NCBI GenBank assembly: GCA_947627245.1
Contig: CANQVH010000037.1
Coordinates: 1-35,165 of the forward strand
From: an uncultured Lachnospiraceae bacterium
GTDB taxonomy: Bacteria; Bacillota; Clostridia; Lachnospirales; Lachnospiraceae
DNA: 35,165 nucleotides
Reading direction: 5' to 3'
Numbering within the stretch: the stretch's first letter is position 1; the number at the start of each line of letters is the position of its first letter. Positions 1 to 8,893 of this stretch are shown piece by piece. The notes beneath the pieces were generated by a model. That model saw only the letters and a program-made list of their open reading frames with translations. It had not been told where the DNA came from and made no database searches. Both the position numbers and the translations under genes were made by a program.

Positions 1-1206
1 TAGTCTTCTCCCGCGGTGGCTGCTCCTTCGTTCTTTTCCTCATCGTACTTCCAGCCGCTGAACGCTTTCTCGTTCACTTTCACCGTCAGCGTTACATAGC
101 CCTGTGCTCCCGCTGGCTGCTTTGACAGCGTCCACGTTACCTGGTGGTCCTTTGCCACGTAATTTCCATACTCACTCGCACTTACGAAATCTACACCGTC
201 ATCCAACGGATCCGTGATGACGACATCTGCTACTTCTTTCTGTCCATTCTTCCAGTAGATCTCATACGTGATCTCGTCGCCCACGCTCAAAAGCTTGCGG
301 TCACCCGGCGTTACCTCTTCCTTCTTCGTCACCGGGTTCTCCACTTCATTCGTGAAGGTGCTGTCGTTCCCGACCTTTACCTCTGCGCGGTTCCAGACTT
401 CATAGTCTTCTCCCGCGGTGGCTGCTCCTTCGTTCTTTTCCTCATCGTACTTCCAGCCGCTGAACGCTTTCTCGTTCACCTTCACTTTCAGGGTAACAAA
501 GCCCTGTGCCCCCGCCGGCTGCTTCGCCAGCGTCCATGTTACCTTGTGTTCTTTCTCCGCATAACTTCCAGAATCACTTGCACTTACGAAATCCACACCA
601 TCATCCAGCGGATCCGTGATGACGACATCAGCTGCTTCTTTCTGTCCATTCTTCCAGTATATCTCATACGTGATCTCATCGCCCACGCTCACAAGCTTGC
701 GGTCACCCGGCGTTGTCTCTTTTTTCTCCGTCACCGGGTTCTCTACTTCATTCGTGAAGGTGCTGTCGTTCCCGACCTTTACCTCTGCGCGGTTCCAGAC
801 TTCATAGTCTTCTCCCGCGGTGGCTGCTCCTTCGTTCTTTTCCTCATCGTACTTCCAGCCGCTGAACGCTTTCTCGTTCACTTTCACCGTCAGCGTTACA
901 TAGCCCTGTGCTCCCGCTGGCTGCTTTGACAGCGTCCACGTTACCTGATGGTCCTTTGCCACGTAATTTCCATGCTCACTCGCGCTTACGAAATCTACAC
1001 CGTCATCCAGCGGATCCGTGATGACGACATCTGCCGCTTCTTTCTGTCCGTTCTTCCAGTAAATCTCATACGTGATCTCGTCGCCCACGTTCACAAGCTT
1101 ACGGTCGCCCGGCGTTGTCTCTTTTTTCTCCGTCACTGGGTTCTCTACAATATCCGTCAGTACCTTCGGATCATTACCAACCTGCACAGCTGCACGATTC
1201 CAAACC
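1..1206 (-). repeat. Tandem 402-bp repeats coding fimbrial D2-type domains
   Basis: The string tagtcttctcccgcggtggc occurs at 1, 403 and 805, giving an exact 402-bp (134-residue) period. Two further diverged copies continue to about 1990; their TPGDR motifs fall near 298, 700, 1102, 1530 and 1937. The three copies nearest the window edge are almost identical in DNA, and the two copies nearer the N-terminus are diverged. This implies recent expansion on the C-terminal side. The array probably continues beyond the window. Confidence 0.95.
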
Positions 1207-4200
1207 TCATAGTCCTTTTCATTTGCTGCACCATATTGAGTTAGTATATCACTGTCGTCATTATACTTCCAGCTTTCATATGCTCTATCCGTTACAACCA
1301 CAGTGAGCTCAACATAACCCTCCGCGTCTGGATTACCAGCTGCAGCCGCAGATATCGTCCAAACTACTAAATGATCATCTTCCGCAGACTTTGCGCCGCC
1401 GTTCGTCGCACTCACAAAATCCACACCTGGATCCAACTTATCAGTGATCGTCACCGTCTTGGGCTCATCATATCCGTTCTTCCAGTAGATCCGATATGTG
1501 ATTTGACCACCAACACTTACCATCTTACGATCGCCCGGCGTCTCTTCCGTTTTCTTCGGAAGAGGATTCTCCACCGTATTTGTGAACACTTTTGCATCAT
1601 TATCCACCTGTACGCTTGCACGGTTCAGCACTTCAAAATCATTCTCATTTTCCGCTCCGTCCGTTCCTTCATCCGCGTTATCTTTATATGTCCATTTGGA
1701 AAATGCTTTCTCGTTCACTATGACAGTCAGCTCAATGGTTCCTGTCTCATTTGCCTTTTGTCTTTCCAATGTCCAGGTGACGATATGGTTCTTATCATCA
1801 TATTTACCCTTTGGAGTAGAACTATCATAAGTTACGCCCGGATCCAGCTTATCGGTGATAACCACGGTTGCTTCTTGATTTTTATAGTTGTGCCAATTGA
1901 TCTCATAGGTAATCTTATCGCCAACTTTCACCATATGGCGGTCACCCGGTGTTGCTTCCGTCTTCTTCGGATTTGGTTCTGCATTGATGAATTCCGGATC
2001 ATATTCAAATGTCGATTCGCTACCCACATATTTATATGTATACGTCGCTTTCAAACTGGCTTTGCCATTTATTGTTGCTCTCTCAACCTTAACTTCCATC
2101 TCCACGACACGCGTATCATAGATGATACCCGATTTAGGCTCCTCAGGAACACGCTCTTTAATATAATAGGTATGATCACCTATCGCCGTATACACAATTC
2201 GCTCAAAAGCAACTTTCCCATCAGCATTATTCATCGCCGTATCAAGAACATTTGCTGTTTTATCCGTATCTGGATTCTTATCATACAAATCAAATGTAAA
2301 CTTTCCTTCTTCAAGCGTTGTACCCAAATCGCTTCGAAAGATCTTACGAACTTCTGGCTGAACAGAAGCAATGCCAAGGTCTACTACCTCGTTTATATCT
2401 GCTTTCAACGTAAAATCCAGACCTGTATGATCAGGACATTTGTTAGCTGCTTCTCTGATATCATTTGCATTCATATCGACAGAAACACCGCTTACAGTAA
2501 ATTCATTCGATGTATCATCAGCTTTAAATGTTTCTACCTCCGGCGTTCCATAAGAAATCCCATTTTTCTTATATGTAACCGTCTTCTTCTTCGGTCGCAG
2601 AAGAAAATCGAGATTAAAGGTCACCGCTTTAATTTGATTTCGTGCGATTTCCCTATTGTCTACTTTGGTTTTACCGCTATCATCCACTGGGTTGCCATCT
2701 TTATCTACAAGATTCCCACTTCCATCTGTTTTCCATGCCGAAGTCAGCTCAAACTGCCCCTGCGTTACATCATATTTTGACCTATAATAGGCACCTTTCT
2801 CTAAATGAGCAATTTCTGTTGTCTTATCTGTATTGCTATAGACATAACAATCATTTACTCCCGTAACAAACGCATAATATACTGTTTCCGTTATACGTGT
2901 GCCGTCTGGTTCCCCTTTTTCATTATATACTGTTTCCTCAACTGTAACAGTGTATGTCCCTCCATCCGCAATCTCAATATCAAGATGATCTGCGTTTGTA
3001 TCATCCGATCTCACAGTGACATAAAACGCTTCTTCACCATAAGTTATCTTTACATTTCCAGCCTTTGTCGCTGTAAATGTAGCCTTTGCCATATTATTGT
3101 CGGTGTTTTCAGTCCCCTTATTCATGCAGCCAGTATTATCAACAGAAAACGTTCCGCTTCCCGGAGCCAATAACGTAATTGTTTCCCCTATACTCATAAC
3201 ATATCTGCCGTTACGTCCTTCCCATACTCCTTCAGCATGATTGGGATTTTCTACACTGTCTGTATTCTTAACATAGAGTGCCTCCCCTTTTGGGTTATAA
3301 AGATACATTCCCGGATTGGTTTCAGGATTATATACATATGGAGCTAAAAGCTCATGAATCATATCTTTATGACGTAACCCCAATAGAGTGTCCACATAAA
3401 TCGGTGTTTTTACTTCTATCCTAAATGTGTCAATGACCTCTCCTTTTCTATTTTTCAATTCAACCTTGCAAAAACCAGGCGTCACACCCTTAAATGATGC
3501 TTTCAGTAACCCTATACTGTCAGACTTCGCATTGTTACCGCTGATTTTTTCATTATTATCAGCTACAGTTAACTCGTAGCCCGCTTCCGTTACATTTGCA
3601 GAAAGATTCAGTGTTTCACCAACATAAACAACATAATTTACATCACTAGCAGTCGCCTTTGCTAACCCATTAAATATGGTGTATGCCTCTGTTTTCGTCA
3701 GATGAGAGTATTCTTTTGTGCCAATTTTCACATCTTCTACAAAGATCACATTCTCATCATCCGCAATCGGCATTACCTCATTGCTGCTCATGAGGACATA
3801 CGTCGAAAACCCCTCAGTAGTAAACCCCACCTCACGGACCTTTCCGTTCTTCTTCACATCCACATCCGTAGTCACGTCTTCCACGGTCTGCTCGTCCGTG
3901 ATGTGAAGCATCTTGACTTCTCCGTCTTCCGGCACGGCCTCCTCGCCCCCATTCACCGGAGCAAGCGTCTGAGCCTTCTCATAGGAAACAGATACGGACA
4001 CGGTGCCGTTCTCCGGCTCCACTTCCTTGCCGTCCACCTCAAAGTGCATATCGTAGGCCACATAGCCGGTCATGGTCTGCTCATCGCCGAGGGATTCCTC
4101 GATCAGAGCCGCTTCTTCCTCGCTCAGCGTCTTTTCGGTCACGACGAACTGCGCCCCCTCCGGGAGGATTGCTCCGTCCGAAAGCGTCGCTGTCACGACC

Positions 4201-5243
4201 ATATTTCCGTCGTCATAGATAAATTCTATCGGCAGTTCTTTCTCCACCTTCAGCAGGTCGGTGTTCAGCCATTCGATCTTGCCGTTGCCGGTAATTTCTT
4301 CATCGTTCACGAACCAGAGATTGCGAAGCGCCTCTGTGTCGGCCACTCCATCCTCAACCGCCGCGAAGAAAACGAATTCCTTCTCCTCGCCGGCCGCGAT
4401 CTTCTGATCCTTCCAGAGCACCACGCCGCCCTCAGTGTAAGCGTCCTTCACCGCGTCGTCCAGCCTAATGTCCTTGAATACGTCCGCGTTCACCGCGTCC
4501 TCAAGCTTCTCATATACGCCAAGCTCTGCGGTCTCGCCGTCTTCCTTTGAATAGGAAAGTGCCTTCGCAAGGAGAACCTTCACGGACACGTCCTCCGCGT
4601 CTGCGGTCTTGGCCTTGTTCGCCACTTTCACTGTATATTTGACCATCGTCTGAACCGTGTCCTCCACCGTCTTCTGGAATACCTCCTGTGTAATTACAGT
4701 GTCCAGAACGACAGCCTCTTCTGTCTCAGATTCCGTCTCCGTCTCTTTCTCAGTCGGAACCTCGGTCACAGCCTCGGTTGGAGCTTCCGTTGCAGTCTCA
4801 GCCGGAGCTTCCGTTGCCGGAGCCTGCGTTTCTTCCGTCTCTGTTCCCTCACCCGGCGCTTCTGTCGCCGGAGCCTGCGTCTCCTCTATCTTCGTCTCCC
4901 CGGTCGGAGCTTCCGTTGTCGGGGTCTGTGTCTCTTCTGTCTTCGTCTCTTCGGTCGGAGCTTCCGTCGCCTCGGTCGCCGGGGCCTGTGTCTCCTCCGC
5001 CTTCGTCTCTTCAGCCAGAGCTTCGGTCGCCGGAGCCTGTGTCTCCTCCGCCTTTGTCTCCGGAGCCGGTGCCTCAGTTGCCGGGGCCTGCGTCTCTTCG
5101 ACCTTTGCCTCGGTCATCTGTTCCGTCTGCGCCTCTGTCACGGTCTCTGTCTCTGCCGCAAAAATTCCCACGGAACCCTGCTGCAACAGCATCGCGCTCG
5201 CCAGAACCAGTGCCAAAACACGTTTTGCATTGTTTCTCTTCAT
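1..5243 (-). CDS. Large repetitive surface adhesin (partial, C-terminus outside window)
   Basis: A single open frame of 1747 codons runs from ATG 5243 off the window start; AAGGAGG lies 8 nt before the ATG. Residues 1-30 are a signal peptide (MKRNNAK, then a hydrophobic core, then FAAE). Residues about 27-182 are a Thr/Pro/Glu-rich stalk with EETQAPATEAP repeats. The next 350 residues end in the motif GFSTYVL, often seen in Clostridia adhesins. Around residues 952-1062 is an FctA/Spy0128-like pilin domain (KFTFDLYDKN, then HTYYIKERVPEE). From about residue 1085 at least five fimbrial isopeptide D2/DUF11-like domains follow, each with TPGDRK, VGDEITYEIYW and VITDPLDDGVDFVSAS. Such proteins are normally anchored by a C-terminal LPXTG sorting signal, which cannot be seen here. 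The family role is adhesion; no ligand can be named. The surface location is inferred from the signal peptide and the domains. Confidence 0.88.
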   Translation of the reverse strand, partial: MKRNNAKRVLALVLASAMLLQQGSVGIFAAETETVTEAQTEQMTEAKVEETQAPATEAPAPETKAEETQAPATEALAEETKAEETQAPATEATEAPTEETKTEETQTPTTEAPTGETKIEETQAPATEAPGEGTETEETQAPATEAPAETATEAPTEAVTEVPTEKETETESETEEAVVLDTVITQEVFQKTVEDTVQTMVKYTVKVANKAKTADAEDVSVKVLLAKALSYSKEDGETAELGVYEKLEDAVNADVFKDIRLDDAVKDAYTEGGVVLWKDQKIAAGEEKEFVFFAAVEDGVADTEALRNLWFVNDEEITGNGKIEWLNTDLLKVEKELPIEFIYDDGNMVVTATLSDGAILPEGAQFVVTEKTLSEEEAALIEESLGDEQTMTGYVAYDMHFEVDGKEVEPENGTVSVSVSYEKAQTLAPVNGGEEAVPEDGEVKMLHITDEQTVEDVTTDVDVKKNGKVREVGFTTEGFSTYVLMSSNEVMPIADDENVIFVEDVKIGTKEYSHLTKTEAYTIFNGLAKATASDVNYVVYVGETLNLSANVTEAGYELTVADNNEKISGNNAKSDSIGLLKASFKGVTPGFCKVELKNRKGEVIDTFRIEVKTPIYVDTLLGLRHKDMIHELLAPYVYNPETNPGMYLYNPKGEALYVKNTDSVENPNHAEGVWEGRNGRYVMSIGETITLLAPGSGTFSVDNTGCMNKGTENTDNNMAKATFTATKAGNVKITYGEEAFYVTVRSDDTNADHLDIEIADGGTYTVTVEETVYNEKGEPDGTRITETVYYAFVTGVNDCYVYSNTDKTTEIAHLEKGAYYRSKYDVTQGQFELTSAWKTDGSGNLVDKDGNPVDDSGKTKVDNREIARNQIKAVTFNLDFLLRPKKKTVTYKKNGISYGTPEVETFKADDTSNEFTVSGVSVDMNANDIREAANKCPDHTGLDFTLKADINEVVDLGIASVQPEVRKIFRSDLGTTLEEGKFTFDLYDKNPDTDKTANVLDTAMNNADGKVAFERIVYTAIGDHTYYIKERVPEEPKSGIIYDTRVVEMEVKVERATINGKASLKATYTYKYVGSESTFEYDPEFINAEPNPKKTEATPGDRHMVKVGDKITYEINWHNYKNQEATVVITDKLDPGVTYDSSTPKGKYDDKNHIVTWTLERQKANETGTIELTVIVNEKAFSKWTYKDNADEGTDGAENENDFEVLNRASVQVDNDAKVFTNTVENPLPKKTEETPGDRKMVSVGGQITYRIYWKNGYDEPKTVTITDKLDPGVDFVSATNGGAKSAEDDHLVVWTISAAAAGNPDAEGYVELTVVVTDRAYESWKYNDDSDILTQYGAANEKDYEVWNRAAVQVGNDPKVLTDIVENPVTEKKETTPGDRKLVNVGDEITYEIYWKNGQKEAADVVITDPLDDGVDFVSASEHGNYVAKDHQVTWTLSKQPAGAQGYVTLTVKVNEKAFSGWKYDEEKNEGAATAGEDYEVWNRAEVKVGNDSTFTNEVENPVTEKKETTPGDRKLVSVGDEITYEIYWKNGQKEAADVVITDPLDDGVDFVSASDSGSYAEKEHKVTWTLAKQPAGAQGFVTLKVKVNEKAFSGWKYDEEKNEGAATAGEDYEVWNRAEVKVGNDSTFTNEVENPVTKKEEVTPGDRKLLSVGDEITYEIYWKNGQKEVADVVITDPLDDGVDFVSASEYGNYVAKDHQVTWTLSKQPAGAQGYVTLTVKVNEKAFSGWKYDEEKNEGAATAGED
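4795..5103 (-). repeat. Thr/Pro/Glu-rich stalk repeats
   Basis: Six variants of the peptide EETQAPATEAP, spaced by EETKAE-like linkers, follow the adhesin signal peptide. They form a low-complexity, probably extended and glycosylatable stalk. The DNA repeats are imperfect. Confidence 0.8.
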
Positions 5244-5343
5244 CTCAAAACCTCCTTGCCTGCCGTTAACTTGACTTTTCCATCAAATTCTAATACATTA
5301 TTTTTGATGAAATGCGAATATAAAGCGGCATTATATTATTTAA

Positions 5344-5372
5344 ATTATATGTTTTTTGCATAAAATTTTCAA
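5344..5372 (-). promoter_or_regulatory. Promoter of the adhesin gene
   Basis: On the minus strand TTGAAA (5372-5367) and TATAAT (5349-5344) are separated by 17 bp in AT-rich DNA. Transcription would start about 95 nt before the adhesin ATG. The divergent TetR-type gene begins 89 bp away, so its product could act here; no clear TetR palindrome was found. Confidence 0.6.
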
Positions 5373-5460
5373 ACCTTTCGATGGTTGATTTTAACAATTT
5401 AAACATTTTCCATTTTTGTCCAAAAGTATAACAATTTTTGTTGCAATGTATAGGTGAGTT

Positions 5461-6108
5461 ATGAGCATGGATCCGGCAAACACTACAACCAAAGAAGAAA
5501 TTCTGGATGTCAGCATGCGGCTTTTCTATGAGAAGGGATACCACCAGACGAGCTTTCAGGATATCTCCCGCGAGGCCCATGTCTATCGCGGCACGATCTA
5601 TTATTACTACAAGGAAAAAAGCATGCTCCGCCAGGATGCTCTGGTTGAGCATTTCCGGCGTTGCTTTCGCTTAGCCGAGGAGTATTGTAAGGATGAGAGA
5701 TATGCTCCCTTTCTCGCACATTACATTCAGTGGTACAAATTTCTGCATGATCCGAAATTACGTCGCTTTATCGTGGATTATTTCGAAGATGAGCCGGTCT
5801 ACCAGGGGGAAAAGGGGCTCTCGCACTGCTATACGCTTGTCTCGCGCCTGGCCTATCGCCCGTTTTTCATCCAGGAGAACATTCCGGCTCTGGCATTCGC
5901 GTCTGCCTACGGTTATATCGGAGGATTGATCCGGCTGATTGATTCTGATCCCTCCGCGTACACGGCCGAGAATGTTTTCTACGAATGCCTTTCCTCCCTT
6001 GTCAAGCTCTGGGGACTGGATGATACTATCCCCGAAAGGGTCCGGTCTGTCGTCGACCCCTATATCGAGAGGCTTCCGAAAGACCGGATCGATCTGACGT
6101 CGCTGTAG
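5461..6108 (+). CDS. TetR/AcrR-type transcriptional regulator
   Basis: A 215-residue protein. Residues 12-58 form a typical TetR helix-turn-helix: EEILDVSMRLFYEKGYHQTS, then IS, then GTIYYYYKEK. The rest is a helical ligand-binding domain with no close family I can name. TetR proteins are usually repressors that release DNA when a small ligand binds. The gene is divergent from the adhesin, with 217 bp between the starts, so regulation of the adhesin or of itself is plausible but unproven. The ribosome binding site is weak (ATAGGTGAG just before the ATG). A second ATG lies two codons downstream and could also be used. It ends 7 bp from the convergent kinase gene, with no terminator visible between them. 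Confidence 0.88.
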   Translation: MSMDPANTTTKEEILDVSMRLFYEKGYHQTSFQDISREAHVYRGTIYYYYKEKSMLRQDALVEHFRRCFRLAEEYCKDERYAPFLAHYIQWYKFLHDPKLRRFIVDYFEDEPVYQGEKGLSHCYTLVSRLAYRPFFIQENIPALAFASAYGYIGGLIRLIDSDPSAYTAENVFYECLSSLVKLWGLDDTIPERVRSVVDPYIERLPKDRIDLTSL

Positions 6109-6115
6109 AACCGCG

Positions 6116-8893
6116 TTATCCTTTCTGATTTTCTGCTATTCGCCCGGAGCGCACATAAATCAGCCCGAACGTCCCCGCGCCGCAGTTGCTGCTGATGGCC
6201 GCCGACGCCTGCTGCACGATGATGTGCTCAAACTTCTGGTATTTCCCGACCTCTTTTTTTATCTCCTCGATCGTGCTCTGAGAACAGCCTGCATGCGTCA
6301 GGAAGAGGAGCCTCGTGTCTATGTCGCGCCTTTCCCGGACGCAGCGGCGCACATATTTCCGGAACGCCCGCTCCCACGCGCCGGCGAAGATTCCGGTACA
6401 GGCGATTTTACTGCCCTTCAGACTGAGCATCGGATGCAGATCAAAGACATCGCACAGAGAGCGGACGCGTCCGCTGATCCGCCCTGACTGGTACATCATG
6501 TCGGCGGTCGGAACGATAAAGCTCGTGGAAATCTCTTTCCGGATCCCGTTCAGGGCGCTTAAAATCTCCTGCGCTCCTTTTCCCTGTTTCGTAAGCTCCG
6601 CCGCAAAAAGCGCAAGGATTCCCATGCCGCTCGAGAGATGACCGGAATCCACCACATACACATGGTCAAAGCCCTCAGCGGCACGCAGCGCGTTGCCGTA
6701 GCCCTTTCCTACACCGTCCCCCGCACTGATGTGGATGATCTGTTCCGCTTCCCTCAGCCGTTCCGCGAAAAAGGTCTCGTATTCCTCAACCGACGGAGCC
6801 TCCGAGCGTGCGCTTCCCTCTCCGCTTCCGACATAATCCAGCAGGTTTGTCGCGGAGACCTCTGAGCCGTCGCAAAAACGTCCCTGATCTGTTTTCACAT
6901 AGTAATAGGTGTATTTTATCTCATACTGCGCCAGCAGCTCCGGCGGCAGGTCGCAGATGCTGTCCGTCGTGACGCAGACCGCCTTTTTGTTTCCGCCGAG
7001 CCTGCTTTGGAACAAGGCCGCCTCGCCGTCGCGCAGGGAGGCAGGCTGATCGCCGCCCTGAGCATCCACCATTCGAAGCCCCGCCTGTTCCGCGGACAGT
7101 TCGTCATCTTCCCCGCTCTGTATCTCAACCAGATCCTCCGGCAGCAACTGCAGAAGCATTCGTTCAAACAGCACGCCGCTCACGGGCTTCACCAGATATC
7201 CCTGAAAGCCCAGCCTCTGATAAGTCTGCTCCGCCCCGGAAAACACATTCGCCGTCAGCGCGACGACCGGCGTCTCCCGGCACAGCCCGTTCTCCTGTTT
7301 TCGCAGTTGCCGCAGTGTCTCTACGCCGTCCATCTGCGGCATCATATGATCCATGAAAATGACATGGTAATAATGCTCTCTCGTGAGCTCCAGACAACGC
7401 GCGCCGCTCTCGGCAAGCTCCACCTGTACCCTCGTATCCCGCAGAAGCTTTCTGGCCACCATGCGGTTCATCTCGTTGTCGTCCACCACCAGCACGCGGG
7501 CCTCGGGCGCCTCAAAGCTCTGATGATAGAGCTTCCGTTTTCCGGAGCCGGCATGCGCGCCGGAGAGATCACCGATCGGCGCGGCGTTCACGATCCCCTG
7601 CTCCAGAGACACAGTGAACACGGAGCCTTTCTGGTACACGCTGTCGACATGAATTTCGCCGCCCATCATCTCTACGAGATTCTTGCAGATCGCGAGACCC
7701 AGCCCGGTGCCCTCGATCGCGTGCGTCTTCTTCTCATCTACGCGCTGAAACACATCAAACAGATGTGGAATGTCTGTCTTGCGAATTCCGATGCCCGTGT
7801 CCGTGACAGAAATATTCAGCCGCACGCGGTTCTCGCCCGTGCGCTCGCAGCCGACGCGCAGCGTAACGCTTCCCTTCTCCGTGTACTTAATCGCGTTGGT
7901 CAGAATGTTGGTAACGATCTGACGCAGACGGATGTCGTCCCCGTACAGCATGGACGGAAGCTCCGGCGAGATATCCAGATTAAAGTCCAGATTTTTCTCG
8001 TGCGCTCTGGTCCAGTGAATGTTCACGAGCTCGCTCAGCATCGCCCCCACGTCGTACTGCTGCTCCACCAGATCCATTTTTCCCGACTCGATCTTTGAGA
8101 GATCCAGAATATCATTAATCAACGCCAAAAGCAGCCGGCTGGCGCTCTGAATGTTGATGCAGTTCTCCTCGACCTCGGCGGACACCTGCTCGCGCAGGTT
8201 CATCTCGTTCAGCCCGATGATCGTGTTAATCGGCGTCCGAATTTCGTGACTCACATTGGCAAGAAAGCTGTCCTTGGCCTGATTGGCCCGTTCCAGCTCC
8301 TTCTGCTGGCGCAGACTTTTCTCGCGCTCCCTCTCGTACAGCTTCATCTGAAATTTGAAAAGCACGCCCACGATCAGCGACGCCGCGATCAGTCCGATAT
8401 AGATGTCCAGATAAATATCCAGCTCCGAGTTGAGCCGGATCATCCACTCCGGCTTCAGGTAGGAGATTACATAGCAGCAGGTAAAGCTGATAAAAGAAAC
8501 GCCGGTCATGATAAAAAACACTTTTCCGGTAAACAGCAGGAAGCAGAAGAGAAAACCCAGCTCAAACCATGTGTTGATCGAGCCGTAGATCCCTCCTCCG
8601 GTGAAATAGATCACCGGAAACAGGACTACGTTCACCGCAATGCCGAGGATCACCGAGACCTGCGTCGTCCGATGCGTCTTCCAAAGGTACTTCAGCAGCC
8701 ACATCGCCAACAGCATGATCGAGAACGTGAGCACAACGCACATCCACGTCGCACGCACGACGATGGAATTCACCGTACCTGCAGCGGACGCCGCCACGCT
8801 TCCCACAAGGACGATATTCAGCATCCGGGTGCGCAGATCCTGCTCACTGTCATTGATATATTCGAGAAAATGTGTGATCCTATCTCTGATCAT
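6116..8893 (-). CDS. Hybrid histidine kinase with receiver and C-terminal DegV domain
   Basis: A protein of 925 residues. Several membrane segments lie in residues 25-180, followed by a short coiled coil. The HisKA domain has SHEIRTP with phospho-acceptor His216. The HATPase domain has an N box near Asn333, DTGIGI (365-370) and GTGLGL (395-400). The receiver (466-585) has acidic pair 471-472, phospho-acceptor Asp515 and Lys569. Residues 636-925 are a DegV/FakB-type fatty-acid-binding domain: TTDSICDLP (642), SGMGILALFAAEL, QSGRISG, HPMLSLKG and NCGAGTFGL. I prefer ATG 8893 over an in-frame TTG at 8920, because AAGGTGGGG lies upstream of the ATG. It overlaps the upstream kinase gene by 14 nt, so the two are co-translated. 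There is no HPt or DNA-binding output domain. The signal is unknown; the DegV part suggests a link to fatty acids (inference). Confidence 0.88.
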   Translation of the reverse strand: MIRDRITHFLEYINDSEQDLRTRMLNIVLVGSVAASAAGTVNSIVVRATWMCVVLTFSIMLLAMWLLKYLWKTHRTTQVSVILGIAVNVVLFPVIYFTGGGIYGSINTWFELGFLFCFLLFTGKVFFIMTGVSFISFTCCYVISYLKPEWMIRLNSELDIYLDIYIGLIAASLIVGVLFKFQMKLYEREREKSLRQQKELERANQAKDSFLANVSHEIRTPINTIIGLNEMNLREQVSAEVEENCINIQSASRLLLALINDILDLSKIESGKMDLVEQQYDVGAMLSELVNIHWTRAHEKNLDFNLDISPELPSMLYGDDIRLRQIVTNILTNAIKYTEKGSVTLRVGCERTGENRVRLNISVTDTGIGIRKTDIPHLFDVFQRVDEKKTHAIEGTGLGLAICKNLVEMMGGEIHVDSVYQKGSVFTVSLEQGIVNAAPIGDLSGAHAGSGKRKLYHQSFEAPEARVLVVDDNEMNRMVARKLLRDTRVQVELAESGARCLELTREHYYHVIFMDHMMPQMDGVETLRQLRKQENGLCRETPVVALTANVFSGAEQTYQRLGFQGYLVKPVSGVLFERMLLQLLPEDLVEIQSGEDDELSAEQAGLRMVDAQGGDQPASLRDGEAALFQSRLGGNKKAVCVTTDSICDLPPELLAQYEIKYTYYYVKTDQGRFCDGSEVSATNLLDYVGSGEGSARSEAPSVEEYETFFAERLREAEQIIHISAGDGVGKGYGNALRAAEGFDHVYVVDSGHLSSGMGILALFAAELTKQGKGAQEILSALNGIRKEISTSFIVPTADMMYQSGRISGRVRSLCDVFDLHPMLSLKGSKIACTGIFAGAWERAFRKYVRRCVRERRDIDTRLLFLTHAGCSQSTIEEIKKEVGKYQKFEHIIVQQASAAISSNCGAGTFGLIYVRSGRIAENQKG

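Noticed and set aside
144..929. Long plus-strand reading (261 codons) across the adhesin repeats
   Set aside because: It is antisense to the D2-domain repeats and repeats with the same 402-bp period. The minus frame has recognisable domains and a proper start.
1371..2780. Plus-strand reading of 469 codons
   Set aside because: Antisense to the adhesin. It has no ribosome binding site and no family likeness, and the composition is unlike a real protein.
7007..8098. Plus-strand reading of 363 codons
   Set aside because: Antisense shadow of the DegV-containing kinase in GC-rich DNA.
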